Notes: generated by a model not told the origin, from the sequence alone. A stretch of 64,000 nucleotides of DNA from Icerya purchasi (GCA_039619475.1 CM077115.1:300391756-300455755), one strand, 5' to 3'; shown: positions 33,837 through 46,371, counted from the first letter of the stretch. Made by a program: numbers and translations.

Positions 33837-33995
33837 TTAGTTTATTGGGAGAAAAAGGAAAGTTTTAAGGAGGATAAAAAACGAAAATTTAAAATCTTGT
33901 ATTTTTACAACATTGAGTATTTTGGGGGGAAAAAACTTAAATTTGGCATGTAGAAAATTAAATTTTTTTCTGTTCGAGAGCGCCCCCCCCCCCAT

Positions 33996-34065
33996 GGTGG
34001 CTTATTTCAAACCGGCGATATAATCTCAGCATTATACCGCTAATCTAACTCAGCCACACCCGACC
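33996..34065 (-). ncRNA. tRNA-derived SINE head or pseudo-tRNA
   Basis: On the minus strand GTGTGGCTGAGTTAGATTAG gives a good A box (TGGCTGAGTTAG), followed about 40 nt later by GGTTTGAAATA, a B-box-like sequence. Spacing is tRNA-like, but the acceptor ends do not pair well. A functional tRNA is unlikely; a SINE relic fits better. A run of C/G borders it (33982-33993). Confidence 0.5.
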
Positions 34066-35335
34066 TTAACTGGGACCTGCATATAATACGAGTGAAAACT
34101 ATTGATCTGGATCAATTGTACGCTCCCAGGTGCGTATTTGATCAACATTTTCCCATCGTTTACGACAAAATAAAATTCGCACATATTTTTGTTTCACCTA
34201 ATATTGAGATGTACAATATACCGGTTAAGTTAATTAAATTTTTTATGAAATATTAACATTCGTCATTCTTCCGGGCAAATTAAAAGAAATTAAAAATTCT
34301 TCGATATTAACTAAAAGCACAATTTATAGCAATTTTGTCGATATATTATTAACAAACATCGATTGTCAACGTAGTCGTAGAGTTTGGGAAGGGGCTAGGT
34401 CAAATAAAAAATTGTTTCGAGGGTTAATTATCCGTACAATTTTTACCATTATTATTGCTTTTTAAAATCAACATATTCATTAAAACCATAACCTATTAAG
34501 CGAAAAAATAAACGAATCGATTAATTGCTGACTCCATTTTTTTTTTGTATTTTTAAATCTAGTTCAAAAAAAATTATAGCCTGCGGAACAAGATCGAAAA
34601 TAAACATGCTGTAAAAGTACGCAAAACGCTTTTACAGTATATATTATTAAAATTGAAATTCCACTTTTCGGTAAACACCATTCAAAAAGTCAACGAAGAG
34701 AGTTTTTAACGTTTACGCATTAGTGATGGAGATATGCGCAGCTTAAACATAAAACTTCAGTCAGTCAGTCCTTCAAAGAAAATTAAAATTCGAGATTTTT
34801 AGATTCAAACATGTAATGGATGTAAAGAAAAAACGAGTTTACAGGAGCCTAAGAAAATGTTCCGCAGAACGGTGCCGTTTTCGGAATTAGAATCGGTTCA
34901 GTGGAACTATCAGAGGCAGGACTTTACAGGAAAATTTTCGGCATTATTATATTGCGAGCTAGAAATGAAAACAGTTTTTTTTTCATCGTGGCCTGACAAG
35001 AAAAGTGTTGTGTAACTCCCTTCCCACTTGCAAAAGCAACGCATATCGTATTACATCAACTCGTATCATAACCCAAACTGGCGTAAAATTAATTTTTTAT
35101 ACGATGAAATTTTGTTATCTACGCGATGTAATTGATGCGAAATTATACTGAGTAAAATATCAAATGTACTTTCGCTTGAAACCGATTCTGACAAATTTCT
35201 CTCTTATTTGTTTTCAAACTAAGTACGGAACGACATTTGCGAGAGAAAACAAACGGTTTTCTTAACGATCTCTACTGCTATATCCGTAACGATATGAATG
35301 ACAATCGCAGTGCATCTGTAAGAACACTCTTCCGT
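34066..35335. other. Gene-free AT-rich stretch
   Basis: No frame with recognisable domains and no repeat partner found in the window. Confidence 0.4.
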
Positions 35336-35757
35336 CAAGGCCGTGTCCACGGATTGGGTTTTGGGGGTTAACCCTCCACCCATGAGAACTGAACTAGTTA
35401 TTATAAATACACAAAAATCTGAAAAAAAAATCAAAAACTTAAAATAAATATTGATGATTTTTTAGGTTGTTCTTACCTTTAAAAAAAAAATAAAAAATAT
35501 TCTCCATATTTTTAGGTGTTTTATTAATATTTTATGCAAATTTTTTTATTACGAGTATAATCAATAACATATGTGTAATTTTTATTAATGTGTTTATACG
35601 GGGTAATTCATTTATGTAAATTGTTAATATATAAATCAGAACGATAGGAATTATTAGTAGTATGAATATTAGTGAAAAATGTATTATTATTTATAAAATA
35701 AATTTGTGAAGAAAATTTTCACCCCCACCCCCTTTCAAAATTCTAGGCACGGGCCTG
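35336..35757 (-). mobile_element. hAT-type MITE, family M, copy 3
   Basis: Inverted relative to copies 1 and 2: starts CAAGGCCGTGTCCACGG and ends GCACGGGCCTG. The flanks TCTTCCGT (35328-35335) and ACTTCCGT (35758-35765) are a 7-of-8 target duplication. Confidence 0.88.
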
Positions 35758-35850
35758 ACTTCCGTAATACTTTTAGCGAGGATATGATAAATGATTTTGA
35801 TGCACGAAAATTCAGAACAAACGAGAAATCAATGAATTCAAAGAACTATA

Positions 35851-36166
35851 CAAGGGCGTTGCCAGACGATGAGCCGGGAGGGGGGGGGGGGCAAGATGAT
35901 AAAAAGAGAATATGAGTTAAGGGGAAAAATAAAATTTATAATTTGTAAAGGCTTAATATTTTATTAAATAAGAATAAAATCTTAATTAAAACATAATTTT
36001 CGTGGGTTTCTGGCAAATTGATTGATCTACTACTTTATTATAAAAGTCTTCCAAATTGTCCATGATTTCGCGCCTTTGAATACTTATTATGGCCAGTTGA
36101 TTAAAAAGTTTCGAAGCTCCATCGGAGAGCAACAGCCCTCCCCTGCCCTCCTTGGCGGCGCCCATG
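35851..36166 (-). mobile_element. hAT-type MITE, family N, copy 2, with transposase tail
   Basis: Ends CAAGGGCGTTGCCAGAC and, on the other strand, CATGGGCGCCGCCAAGG. The flanks GAACTATA and GATCTATT agree at 6 of 8 positions. The minus strand reads LFNQLAIISIQRREIMDNLE, resembling the last conserved segment of hAT transposases (LAxLSIxRE). The element is thus an internal-deletion derivative of a hAT rather than an unrelated MITE. Confidence 0.8.
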
Positions 36167-36506
36167 GATCTATTTATATAATATACTAATGCTTTAAGGT
36201 ATAAGAACTTCTGATAATACGACCATACCACTGCCTCAGACGATTTTTACAAATAATTTAAAAAGTTGTATGAAACAGTAGTTTTTATTACATACTAGTT
36301 GTTACTCTCGGCTTCGCCCGTGTATTAATAGCCGTTTAAATCATTTATGTTAAAATTCTTTCCCTTTATTTGGGGGGAAACATGTTTATCACCGTCCAAC
36401 AAAAGTGATCATCATGTTTCACGTTTAGCTGAAGATTATCGATCTCTCCATAACTTGTCTGCCTGATCTAACAAAATATTTCGCTCAACTAAACAGCACA
36501 CACAGC

Positions 36507-37175
36507 CAGTCCTGGTTTTAGGGGGGTCTAGGGGGGCTGCAGCCCGGGCTCCGCCTTATAAAGGGGCCCCAAGGGACAACCACTTCCGACATGTAATAAA
36601 AAATTAATCTATCATTTGTCATATACATCAACTCTTTTTTTTTTAAATAAATAGAATTAACTTTGCAGGAGCAAGTGCATTTTTCAATACATTTATTTGT
36701 TAATAATTTTGTGTCCATTTTCATTTCCTCCTAGCGGAGGAAACTTCGTAGTAGTAAAATTTCGAATTTCATAAAAACGTACTAGAAATTTGTTTTAAGA
36801 TATAACGAGTCGGAATCTACGTTTTTAGTAAATTTTCGTATGAATGTGTGTGCGTGTGTACACGCGCAATACACGCACACACACTATCCTTTTATACAAA
36901 TCTTTGGTTAAAAGTTGCTGAAAAATTGATTGTTTAAAATTATATATATATATATATCTTTTTTTGGCATCGAAAATTCTACCCATTGTCTATATGATAT
37001 TTAATTTTGTTTACGTTAATAATTATATATGTTAATTCATGAATTCAAAATAATATAATTAAATTAAATTAAAGAAAATTTAGTTATTCTATAAAACTGA
37101 TAATTTTGTCACTTCCGAAAAGGGCCCCTAATATTTCCGGAGTCCCGGCCCTATCATACACCTAATCCGGGCCTA
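36507..37175. mobile_element. hAT-type non-autonomous element, 669 bp
   Basis: Left end CAGTCCTGGTTTTAGG; right end, on the other strand, TAGGCCCGGATTAGG. A perfect 8-bp duplication CACACAGC lies at 36499-36506 and 37176-37183. G/C-rich ends; the core contains alternating CA/TG DNA (about 36845-36886). No coding capacity. The gap 36167-36506 before it has no gene. Confidence 0.85.
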
Positions 37176-37215
37176 CACACAGCTATCATTTTGAAGAGGC
37201 CGAATTATTCACACG

Positions 37216-37603
37216 GTGATCTCCCATAATTACATATTTAAAAGAGCATCTTCTTCACTCGTACCTTTCAACCTTTCTGTCCTGCATCATTTTCTCGGTT
37301 TTCATCTACATCTACTCCATTTTGTCCTTTTCTCCCCCCCCCCCCCCATATACTTTCATTGTAATACTATTCACATTTTTTCTGCTGAGCAATTGTCCTT
37401 CTATTCCTCACCTCTTAAAACTCGATATTCCTACTCCCGCTTGTATTCTCTCATTCCCCTTCTGTTTCGGTTATTCCTGCCCTCGAAGTATTTTTATCCT
37501 CTGTCCTTAAACACGCATAAGAAAATATATTTATTGCTCTTCCTTCCCATTTCTTGGACTAATTTTCTTGCTGGAAAACCCAGTTAAAATCGAAAAAAAA
37601 ATC
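37216..37603 (+). mobile_element. LINE X 3' end fragment
   Basis: On the + strand, allowing frame changes: a stretch resembling LPSSLFRFSLAPSPYCP (here read FSRFSSTSTPFCPF), then FSAEQLSFYSS, then LDIPTPACILSFPFCFGY. The order matches the C-terminal part encoded at 2482-2105 and 57482-57141. A 3' A-run follows at 37590-37600. Confidence 0.6.
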
Positions 37604-39114
37604 TCCCCGTTTCGAGCATTTTATTAAAGTCAATGTATTACCACAACAGCAAACTACAGTAGTTGAGTAAAGATTTCAAATTGGGGTAGCAAATATTAAA
37701 AATTTAGGACGATTAAAAAACTACTGGCCGGTTATTTTTCGATATCGAAGCGAAGTTTGCCAATTGTATCATCATTTCTTTATGGCAACCAGTCAAAATT
37801 AATAAACTAAATTAAATAATAATCGGTAAATTAATATATATTAAATTATAAAAATGAAGAAATAATTAATTATTTCCGAACACATTGTAATCGCAACTGA
37901 TTACGAAATGTCCAACATTGTGTTATAGAATATTAAATTTCGTAAGAAACTGTTGAATTTTCGATGCTTTTAATTCACTTTCTCTCTTTTCAGTCGAATA
38001 AAATAATAGAACAAACAAAATTCTTAAAAAAAAAGTAAAATAAAAAAAATAATTTTCAGATTTAATAATTTATCCTTTAAAATATTACATCGAGCTTAGC
38101 CGAAATTCACTTTTTCTTTGAATAATTCCATGTCCGCCCTTCGGTCGTCCGTCGCTGTACGATTGATCTTTTAATAATATACGTACTATCGTCTCGAGTC
38201 CTACCCACTCGGAAGAACATTTTTCCGGGACCAAGTTCTTTTTCCGTTATTATTATAACGATTCTTCGACCCATAATATTCAGTTTGGAAACAATGGGAT
38301 TAGACGTCGATACAAATCACTTAATACCAGATAGTGCCTGTTCCAGTTACTTCCATTTACCCGTTACATCTGTTATCGTACAATTAAGTTGCAGCCTACT
38401 GCAATTTATTCCGATTTGTTTCACTCGTCCTCCTCGGCAACAAATTTATTTCCGATGATATCGCATTCGAAACAAAAGTGTGTACTTTTAAAAACTGTTT
38501 ACCTTTTTATGTTACGGAAAAACTTGTAATGAAAAATACCCCAAGCCCTCTTCTAAAGTATAGGCTCATAAATCTCTAAAAACAATCTGTCAATGTCAAT
38601 CTAACGTCAATATATTGAAGATCTCCTCGACTGTCTTCTGTCTCACTCACTTTTAATATTATGAGATCTTAAAAACTTTTTCGTACGATTTTTTAAAAAT
38701 TTTCTTTTATACAAACCTTGTGTCCTGACAATAACGAACACAATAAAAACAAAAAAAATTATCCAATTTAGTGCAGTCGTTCGGAAGTTATGCGAGGACA
38801 TGCATTATTCATTTTTATTCATGTAAATAGATAGATTGTAAACTCTCACATTTAATTTCGCTGCGAATTTCAAATTAAATTGTTGCAATGAATGTGAAGC
38901 AAGTATTCCGAAACGTATCGATTACGTAGGGTCAATTAATGTACGTACAGTAATTTAGATATCTACACTTTGCGGTTTTTTTCTATGATCTCGTCAAGTG
39001 AAAATCTAATAATTAAGAACGCAATAATGAATTATTAATTTACCGTTGAAAATCATTCACTAGTAATTTCCGAAAAAAAATGTTTTTGTTGCTAGAGACA
39101 ATTTGTAACTTGCC
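37604..39114. other. Gene-free AT-rich stretch
   Basis: No coding region or repeat partner recognised. Confidence 0.4.
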
Positions 39115-39260
39115 TTTTTTTTTTTTTTTTTATTGTGTTGGGCTTGTCAGCAGCGATCGATTACCCGTCAAAAAGGAACAACGTAAGCACGAAAGAAATA
39201 TGAGGTCACTAGGAGAGTTATTCGGAGAAGAATGAGATGATCAGAACTACTATGAGGAAA
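39115..39260 (-). mobile_element. LINE X, very short 3' end
   Basis: T-run at 39115-39131, then the complement of the family tail (minus strand: CGCTGCTGACAAGCCCA before the A-run). Only about 130 bp of 3' sequence is kept. Confidence 0.5.
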
Positions 39261-39597
39261 TAAAATTATTAAATACCAATCACATTTAAGATTTACTTAA
39301 AGTATTTAGATAAAATTAAATATTTCAGCTCTTCTATTGAATTATAATAATTTAAGAGTTGATTAAATTTAGATAGCATGTGTTGAATGTATTTGTGCTA
39401 TATTAGTTTTTGTTACTATTTAAATCGAATGGTTCACAATCTATTATCAGATGTTGTACACACTACAAGTATAATGATAATAACGGTATGTAATGATTTA
39501 AATAGCGGGAAAAAAAAATTATTTAAATAATATGAATATTTTTCGTAGCTATAATTTTCTAATTTGTAAAAAGTGTAAACGTTAAGCAACCTTTTAT

Positions 39598-40290
39598 ATG
39601 CAGACTATACGACTGTTCTGTGCTATAATAAATGCCGACATAAAGCTAATATCACGCTACACGCGTCAATTGATAAAATATCCAAGTGGTGTTGTTGATG
39701 GAGAATTAAGATCAATGAAGATAAGTCGGTCCGCATAATATTCACTAATAGACGTATAGATCATCAACCTGTTAAAATTAATAATAGTAAAATACCGTTA
39801 AAACAGGAAGTAAAGTATCTGGGCATGAACCTTGATTGCAGACTGACATTGCGCAATAATACCGTGACAAAAAGAAACGAATTAAATATTAGGACAAGGA
39901 AGATGTGTATTGGTTACTACGTAGAAACTCTCTGTAGATAATAAAATAATATTACTTTACAGGCTGATTCTTGCTCCAGTATGGAGGAATGTGTGCGAAC
40001 ACCGGGGCTGCAGCGCAGATTCAAATATAAATATAATACAGCGATAATAACACGTTGAGAGCAATGGTTGGTGCTCCATAGTGCGTAAGTAATAAAACTC
40101 TCCACCAAGTCTTAACACTCCTTATTTATAAAGGAGGTTATTGCAAAATCAGCGCGAGGCACATCGGGAGACTTCAGACTCATATACGAACGTACTAGCG
40201 GTGGCGTTATTGAATAATCATTGAATAATCCGACGGAGACACGTCGGAAGAAGCCATTAAACTTAAGTTCTTAAATTAAGTTTGGGTCCT
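39598..40290 (+). pseudogene. Jockey-clade LINE ORF2 remnant
   Basis: The + strand reads, with frame changes, YADYTTVLCYNK, then DKISKWCC*WRIKINEDKS and IIFTNRRIDHQPVKINN, then VKYLGMNLDCRLTLRNN, then further degraded 3' sequence (CKISARHIGRLQTHIRTYA). This is the end of the palm plus the thumb and C-terminal region of a Jockey reverse transcriptase. The catalytic YADD has become YADY, and a stop replaces a residue in the W..W segment. A decayed, 5'-truncated copy. Confidence 0.8.
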
Positions 40291-40950
40291 ACGTCAGTGA
40301 GCGGAGATCGTTCAAGTGTTTAAAGTATATAACAGAATCTAGTGATAGCCTAGTGGGCTAGGTATAGATTTGCAAAAATTTTGAGAAAAAAAAGATCCAA
40401 CGCCTTCTTATGCGGATTTATTGCTAAATTCTCAACTGTTCTTTTCCTCTCTGCTTTCATATTTCAGCCATGTATAATAAGCATGGCGGAATGCATCAGC
40501 TAGTAATGTTTAAAAAAAAAAGAAAAAATTTTTATCTCGATTTGACTTCTGGAAGCATCATTTGTAAATTTCTGATTTGCAACGCGACACGATCGCATAC
40601 CGTTTGTATGTTACATGTAGCATCTATCGCAAGGATACAGGTTCTCGTACAACTGTTAGAGTGATTTTTTATTTCAAAATATTTAAACAGATGTTACGTA
40701 TTTTACACTAGAAAGATTTTATGTTTTATAAGTTATATACATGGCGTCCGAAGTTATTGCATTTTTAATCGACAATCTTTTATACAATTACCACTAACTT
40801 TAACTGGAAATCATTTAAAATAAATACGTGCAAATTAAACGATTTCAGGTTTTACGCTAAAAATTCAATAAAAATGCACTAAAAAGTAAAAAATAAGCTA
40901 GTCGTATTTTAGAGTAATATAGGTAAGCATATTATGATTATTCTTTGGAG
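40291..40950. other. Spacer with a repeat echo
   Basis: Contains TTTGCAACGCGACACGATC (about 40577-40595), shared with the inverted repeat at 29460-29530. A 64-codon frame at 40470-40664 spans it and is not interpretable as a gene. Confidence 0.4.
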
Positions 40951-41524
40951 CATGGGCGTAGCTAAAAATGTTTCCCAGGAGGGAGAGCATGTGTGTGCAC
41001 ATTTAATCGTATTATATTAAAAAGTTGATATAAAATTAATAACTTAAATAAATACAAGTATATATAATTAACAGCTTATTTAAAAAATAGCTTTATTTAG
41101 AGATTACTTAATTTTTTAAATACTATGCAAATTCGTATCAAAGAATCAAAATACTTCAAAATAAGATACAGTTTATTATAATATACTTTACTGATTTATA
41201 CATTTCTTATATAAGTTTCAATTTTCTGTGTTTTTCCCTGAACCGGATTTAAGACTGCTTCAGAAGCTGTTGTGTTTTTGACTATTTCATTCTGTATATG
41301 CAGGAAAGACATATGTTAAAATCTATTTTAGAGCATGCTGTCAGATAGCCTGCTTGTGCATAGGAAATTATTGTGATAATCACAGTATCAATTTCGAAGT
41401 ACACCATACTTTTACACTTTTCAAATCTTTCTCCGTGTGACATTCAGACGATTCTTCGAGAAGGGGCAATGATTTTTCTAGGGTGGGTATTGCCCACTTT
41501 TGTCCCTCTCTAGCTACGCCCATG
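40951..41524. mobile_element. hAT-type non-autonomous element, 574 bp
   Basis: Perfect terminal inverted repeats CATGGGCGTAGCTA. The flanks CTTTGGAG (40943-40950) and CTCTGGAG (41525-41532) are a 7-of-8 target duplication. Non-coding AT-rich core with G-rich patches inside the ends. Confidence 0.88.
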
Positions 41525-41587
41525 CTCTGGAGTCAGCACCAAATACAAATTACAGCAATATTATATTAAATGAGTATAACAATACAC

Positions 41588-41796
41588 TTATAAATAATTT
41601 GCAGACAAGTGTTTTAAAAAAATAAAGTATATTTATTATCAAAAATAAAACACTTAAAGTTTCGGAAAGCTTACACTGACCATCATCAGAACTTCCGATG
41701 ATGGTCAGTGTAAGCTGTCCGAAACTTTAAGTGTTTTATTTTTGATAATAAATATACTTTATTTTTTGAACACACTTGTCTGCAAATTATTTATAA
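41588..41796. repeat. Near-perfect 209-bp hairpin with hammerhead-like core
   Basis: Arms of about 100 bp (41588-41688 and 41698-41796) differ at only a few positions around a 9-nt loop. On the minus strand of the left arm, CTGATGA (41689-41683) is followed after about 19 nt by GAAAC, the conserved blocks of a hammerhead ribozyme; the other arm has CCGATGA plus GAAAC. Penelope-like retroelements carry such motifs in their terminal repeats and often have inverted copies at insertion junctions. A hairpin MITE or hairpin-RNA source is also possible. Confidence 0.7.
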
Positions 41797-41928
41797 TATG
41801 GTTAATCACTGCTGTGAAAGTTTTAAACGTTTCAATACAATCACTCGTTTTCTATAGGCTAAATACTAGAAACATCGGGAATATTTAATGCGATTTTTAA
41901 TTTTATTGCAATTTAAATTTGGTGGCAC

Positions 41929-42319
41929 CAAGGCCGTGTCAACGAGGGTTTTTTGGGGGGTCCATCCCCCCTTCTCCCATTAGAACTGAAATAGTTATTA
42001 TAAATACACAAAAATCTTGAAAAAATTCAAAATTTAAAAGAAATATTGATGATTTTTTAGGGTGTTTTTACATTTCAAAAAAATAAAAAATATTTTCCAT
42101 ATTTTTAGGTGCTTCATTAATATCTTAAGGAAAAACTTTTTATTACGAGTATAATCAATAACATATGTGTAATTTTTATTAATGTTCATATACGGGGGTA
42201 ATTCATTTATGTAAATTATTAATATATGTAAATCAAAATGATGGAAATTATTAATAGTACGAGGATATTAGTGAAAAATGTATTGTTATCTATAAAATAA
42301 ATATGCGAAGAAAATTTTC
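41929..42319 (-). mobile_element. hAT-type MITE, family M, copy 4, truncated
   Basis: Starts CAAGGCCGTGTCAACG and follows the family core (ATTACGAGTATAATCAATAA...). It breaks off at GAAAATTTTCGGG, before the distal terminal repeat. No target duplication can be checked because the right end is lost. Confidence 0.8.
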
Positions 42320-42329
42320 GGGTATTATT

Positions 42330-42675
42330 GTTGTGGGACTTTAGCGGACATGTTAAAGCATTTAAAGAGTCAGTGCAGATCAGGCAGTTTTGTTTGGACT
42401 ATATGCAGATTTCAACTGTCAGTTTGATTGCTAAGAAATATTATCTACGATAACTACTGTGGACTTCAAGACTCAGCAGACCGCGCCGCGAAAGAAACAG
42501 CGTCATGCTTTCCTGTAGCGAACAACACCTGCCAACGACGCTGTTCAGGAAATAACCAGCAGTCTATCAAAGGAATGGTTCGACTCGTGGCTCAATACCC
42601 CAACATCGAATAAACTTCATCCCATTAAAGAGGACGCTAACTTGTGGCAATCGTCGTTCCGGGCGAATTACACTG
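42330..42675 (+). pseudogene. Possible LINE RNase H fragment
   Basis: The + strand gives DSADRAAKETA, then in another frame WFDSWLNTPTSNKLHPIKED. This resembles the end of LINE RNase H domains (GNExADxAAKEA ... WxxxWxxxxxNKLHxIK). Short and frameshifted. It lies directly upstream of the RTE fragment and is probably a separate insertion. Confidence 0.45.
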
Positions 42676-43870
42676 TGGGGATACTCTGTTCGGATTTAGA
42701 AAAGGCTTTGGAACACGCGAGGCTCTTTTTTGTATGAAACAACTACTGCAACAATGTTATGATCACTGCCAAGATGTCTACATATGTTTTATTGATTATG
42801 AAAAAGCCTTCGACACAGTAAAACACGATCCGCTTATCAAAATTCTGATAGATATTGGACTTGATGGAAAAGACATCCGAATAATACAAAATTTGTATTG
42901 GCAACAAGAGGCTGAGGTAAAAGTAAATCAAGATCTGAAGACTGAAACCCTAAAGATCATGAAAGGTGCAAGACAGGGGTGTATACTCTCACCGCTCTTG
43001 TTTATACATAGAGGAGATTTTCCAACTAGGACTACAGAATGAAAAATTCGGAGTAAAAGTAAATGGGAAAAGAATTAGTAACCCCAGATGTGCAGATGAT
43101 TCAGTAATTATCGCGGAATGTCTTCAGGAGTTACAAAGTATGTTAGATCAACTCTCTACTGCAGGTCAAAAATACGGTATTAGAATTAATGCAAACAAAG
43201 ACTAAATTTATGGTTGTTAAAAGAGGTGATCAAAATATTATGGGTCATCTGATCGTAAACAATAATTTAATTGAAAAAGTTACCAGTTTCAGATATCTCG
43301 GATCAATAATAAACCAGAAATTAGACAATGACGAAGAAATAAAAACAAGATGTGGAATGGCGAAGGAAACCTTCCGAAAAATGAAAAACGCTGTGCTAGC
43401 TAATGATCTGCCACTCCAGCTAAGATTAAAAGTTACATTACATTATTCCGGTGCTTCTGTACGGAGTTGAAACGTGGACCTTGAAAGCCAGCTCTATTAG
43501 ACGTTTAGAGGGTACAGAGATGTGGCTTCTTAGAAGGCTATTAAGAATTTCATGGGCCGAAAATATCTCAAATGATAATGTACTAAAAAGAGCTGGCATA
43601 GAAAGGAAGCTCATAAAAAATATTAAAAAAAAGAAAATGGCATATCTCAGTCATATGCTGAGGGGAGAAAAGTATGACATTCCGCGCCTAATATTTCAAG
43701 GAAGAATCGATGGTAAAAGACCAGTTGGTAGAAGAAAGCACTCGAAAATTAAAAGAACATCAAGCACTGGAGTAACATCAACGATATCGGCTTACTCTTT
43801 AAGGCGGCAAGGGAGAGAAATTATTGGGAATAGCCTACGCACTGCATAGTGTACGGCAACAAAAGAAGAA
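42676..43870 (+). pseudogene. RTE-like LINE reverse transcriptase, frameshifted
   Basis: Four + strand frames in order. 42676-43008: FGFRKGFGTREALFCMKQLL, CFIDYEKAFDTVKHD, GARQGCILSPLLF. 43010-43205: SNPRCADDSVIIAECLQELQ. 43189-43450: VTSFRYLGSIINQKLDND. 43451 onwards: LLYGVETWTLKASSIRRLEG, LLRISWAENISN, YLSHMLRGEKYDIPRL, DGKRPVGRRK. This is the palm, thumb and C-terminal region of the RTE/BovB-like group widespread in arthropods. The first catalytic Asp is kept. The YADD box reads CADD, so the aspartate pair remains but the Tyr is lost. At least three frameshifts make it non-functional. The endonuclease part is missing. Confidence 0.88.
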
Positions 43871-45514
43871 GACAAAAGAAATGTGAATGCGGGAAAAAGC
43901 AAAGCTATCATTTCAATTGAAGAAAACATAAATTTAATGTTTCCGGAAGCAAATGATTTAAAGAGATTTATTTATGTAAACAATTTCTGCAGTGATTGTG
44001 AACTCACGTGGCGTTTTATTAAAATCGCCAATACTTTGCAAGTTTTTTATTTACCTGTTTATTCTTTTTATAAAAAAACACGTCTTAACAAAGCAAAGAA
44101 ATAATCGCGAATTAAAAAAAGAAATAAAAAACAGGAACCGGTGGAAAGTAGTAGTCGAAGCGTAAGCGAATCAGGACAATCCACAGAATGTATTCGGTAA
44201 ACAAAGAAAATAAAAAAGAAAAAGACAATAAGGTATCGAGGACCTTTTGAATTAACACTCCGAGTTACTCCCCTATCACAGCGCGAGCAGAACTACCGGA
44301 ACAGATAGTAATTATATCTATATACATAAAAGAAAGTCCTGTTAGTTACACCACTTATAACTCAAGAAAGGCTGGACCGATTTTCACATGAACTTTGATT
44401 TTTTGTATTTGTCTCCATCCCGAATAACAGAATACGTAATTTAAAATAAAAATTCCGATATTTTTTTTTTTTTTTTCTATATAAAAAAAACAAAGTCTGG
44501 TATGTTACACCATTTATAACTCAAGAACGGCTGGACCGATTTTTATGATTTTAGATTTGTTGGATTTGTCTCCGCTCGGAATAGCAGAATAAGAAATTTA
44601 AACCAAAATTTATGAAGAACCTTAATTTTTTTTTGCTGTTTTTGGCATAAAACGGAAGTTCACACACAATTTCTTAACCGTAATTTTTGGATTTTATGAA
44701 AGGGCTTCTGTGTTTTATTTTATATCTTGAATTTCGCTTTAAAGGGATTATCTGGTGATAAGTTATGCATTTTTTAAGGATGATTTTTCAGGTCGTTCTA
44801 AATTCCATACCATGTATTCTAGGCAGCTACTTGCCGTCCAGGATAATCGTTCAGCTTAAAGTTGTAAATTGTCATAGGTAGAAGTTTAATTGTAATTTAT
44901 GATCCATTCTGATAAGTCAAACCGTTTACGAATTATTGTATAATTGAATATTTTTGTCGTTTGTGAACCATCTTATTGGGTTATACTGATCTTTTTGTTA
45001 TTTAGGCGAATAATAATGCCTTGCTGCCACTTTTCAATGTAATTAAAATACTTTTCATTTTGATTTTTGTACATTTATGGAACTTAATTCATTTTGAGTA
45101 TTAATTTTATTTTAATAAAAAAATTAATTTAATTCAGCTAATAAGTTATCACAACATTTACTTTCTAAGGCGATACGACTAGTATAAAATAAATAATTTA
45201 TCTTTGTCCGAAATTTTATTTTTCCGTTAAATATAATTACGAATAGTTTTTTAATTTCTAACTTTCAATTTTAGAATAATTCACACGAGTACAATTAGAA
45301 ATCTTATAAAAACTAAAAAATTAGTAGAAAATAACCGTATAGCTTATAATTCAGGACACATTTAAAATTCTCCCGATTACCTTTATAAAGAAAAGGTCTC
45401 CTTATACGGAAAGGAACACAGAAAGGTTAACTTTACTAGATCGCTAGTTAGCTCTAAATGATGGTTCATCATCGAACTCGTGTACTGTGCAAGGAAAAAT
45501 ATATTTCTATAAAC
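43871..45514. other. Spacer without a recognised gene
   Basis: A 73-codon frame at 43883-44104 has no domain signature. The stretch contains the two-copy direct repeat listed next. The remainder is AT-rich up to the start of duplication copy B. Confidence 0.4.
44325..44640 (+). repeat. Two-copy direct repeat, about 159 bp period
   Basis: Both copies contain GTTACACCA, then AACTCAAGAA and GGCTGGACCGATTTT, then GATTTGTCTCC-like sequence, offset by 159 bp (44346 and 44505). The GGACCGATTTT motif is common in arthropod dispersed repeats, but I cannot place it in a class with certainty. Confidence 0.7.
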
Positions 45515-46371
45515 CGATCTTTAAAATGAGGGTTAAATTTAAGGCACGCACTAAAACCTTTTTAACACCGTAACAATATGAACTACTTTCGACAAAAATT
45601 GATCCAATGTAGAAGGAGAAGAGACGTATTCGGCGATGACAGTTTTTTCGTACGCAATTAAAAATCGTATGAGAAAATAGATATTATTTTAATCCACTCT
45701 ATTAAACGTAATTAATTTTAAATATCAATGGTTTACTTTTTAAAAACGCAGTTACGAAAGGTATTTTTTTTAAATTTTCTGAATTAACAAGTGCAGCGAT
45801 TCAAAAATTTCTAAAAAAAGATACAAAATTTTCATACTTTTGCAACTAACTGACAACAGAGATGGTTGGCGTGTTTACGAAAAAAAAATATATTTCTACC
45901 GTTCGTATTAGAATTCACGTACTTTTACTGTAAACATTGTTGTATAAAAATATGATCATTATTATTATCTTTCATCTAATAATTTTAAAACTAGATAAAG
46001 ACAAGAGTTACGGTTATTGATCTTTAGAATTGCTAAGAAAAGGAAGTGGAAATTTAATGACCGCGTGTAACATTGCATCGCTAATCCGCATACCTTCGGT
46101 GCCGAATTTTATTTGTTCTGAACCGAAAAATATTACAATCGGTAATTAAAAGTCGCCTTTTGTTCTTCTCGGAAACATTAGTTTAATTATACAACGGCAA
46201 ATGTTTATATAATTAACCTGTTTTCTTCATCCATCGGACTTGTTATCATTTAAATTAAAAAAGAGAAAAAAAACAAACTAATCAGTAACTATTATTGGCA
46301 GAGAAATTTTAAATTGGTATATTACAAAAAAAAAGTTATCAAAAGGGTATTCCTTATTTATTCATAAAGCA

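Noticed and set aside
40345..40365. tRNA A-box-like TAGCCTAGTGGGC
   Set aside because: No B box at a proper distance and no tRNA-like flanks.
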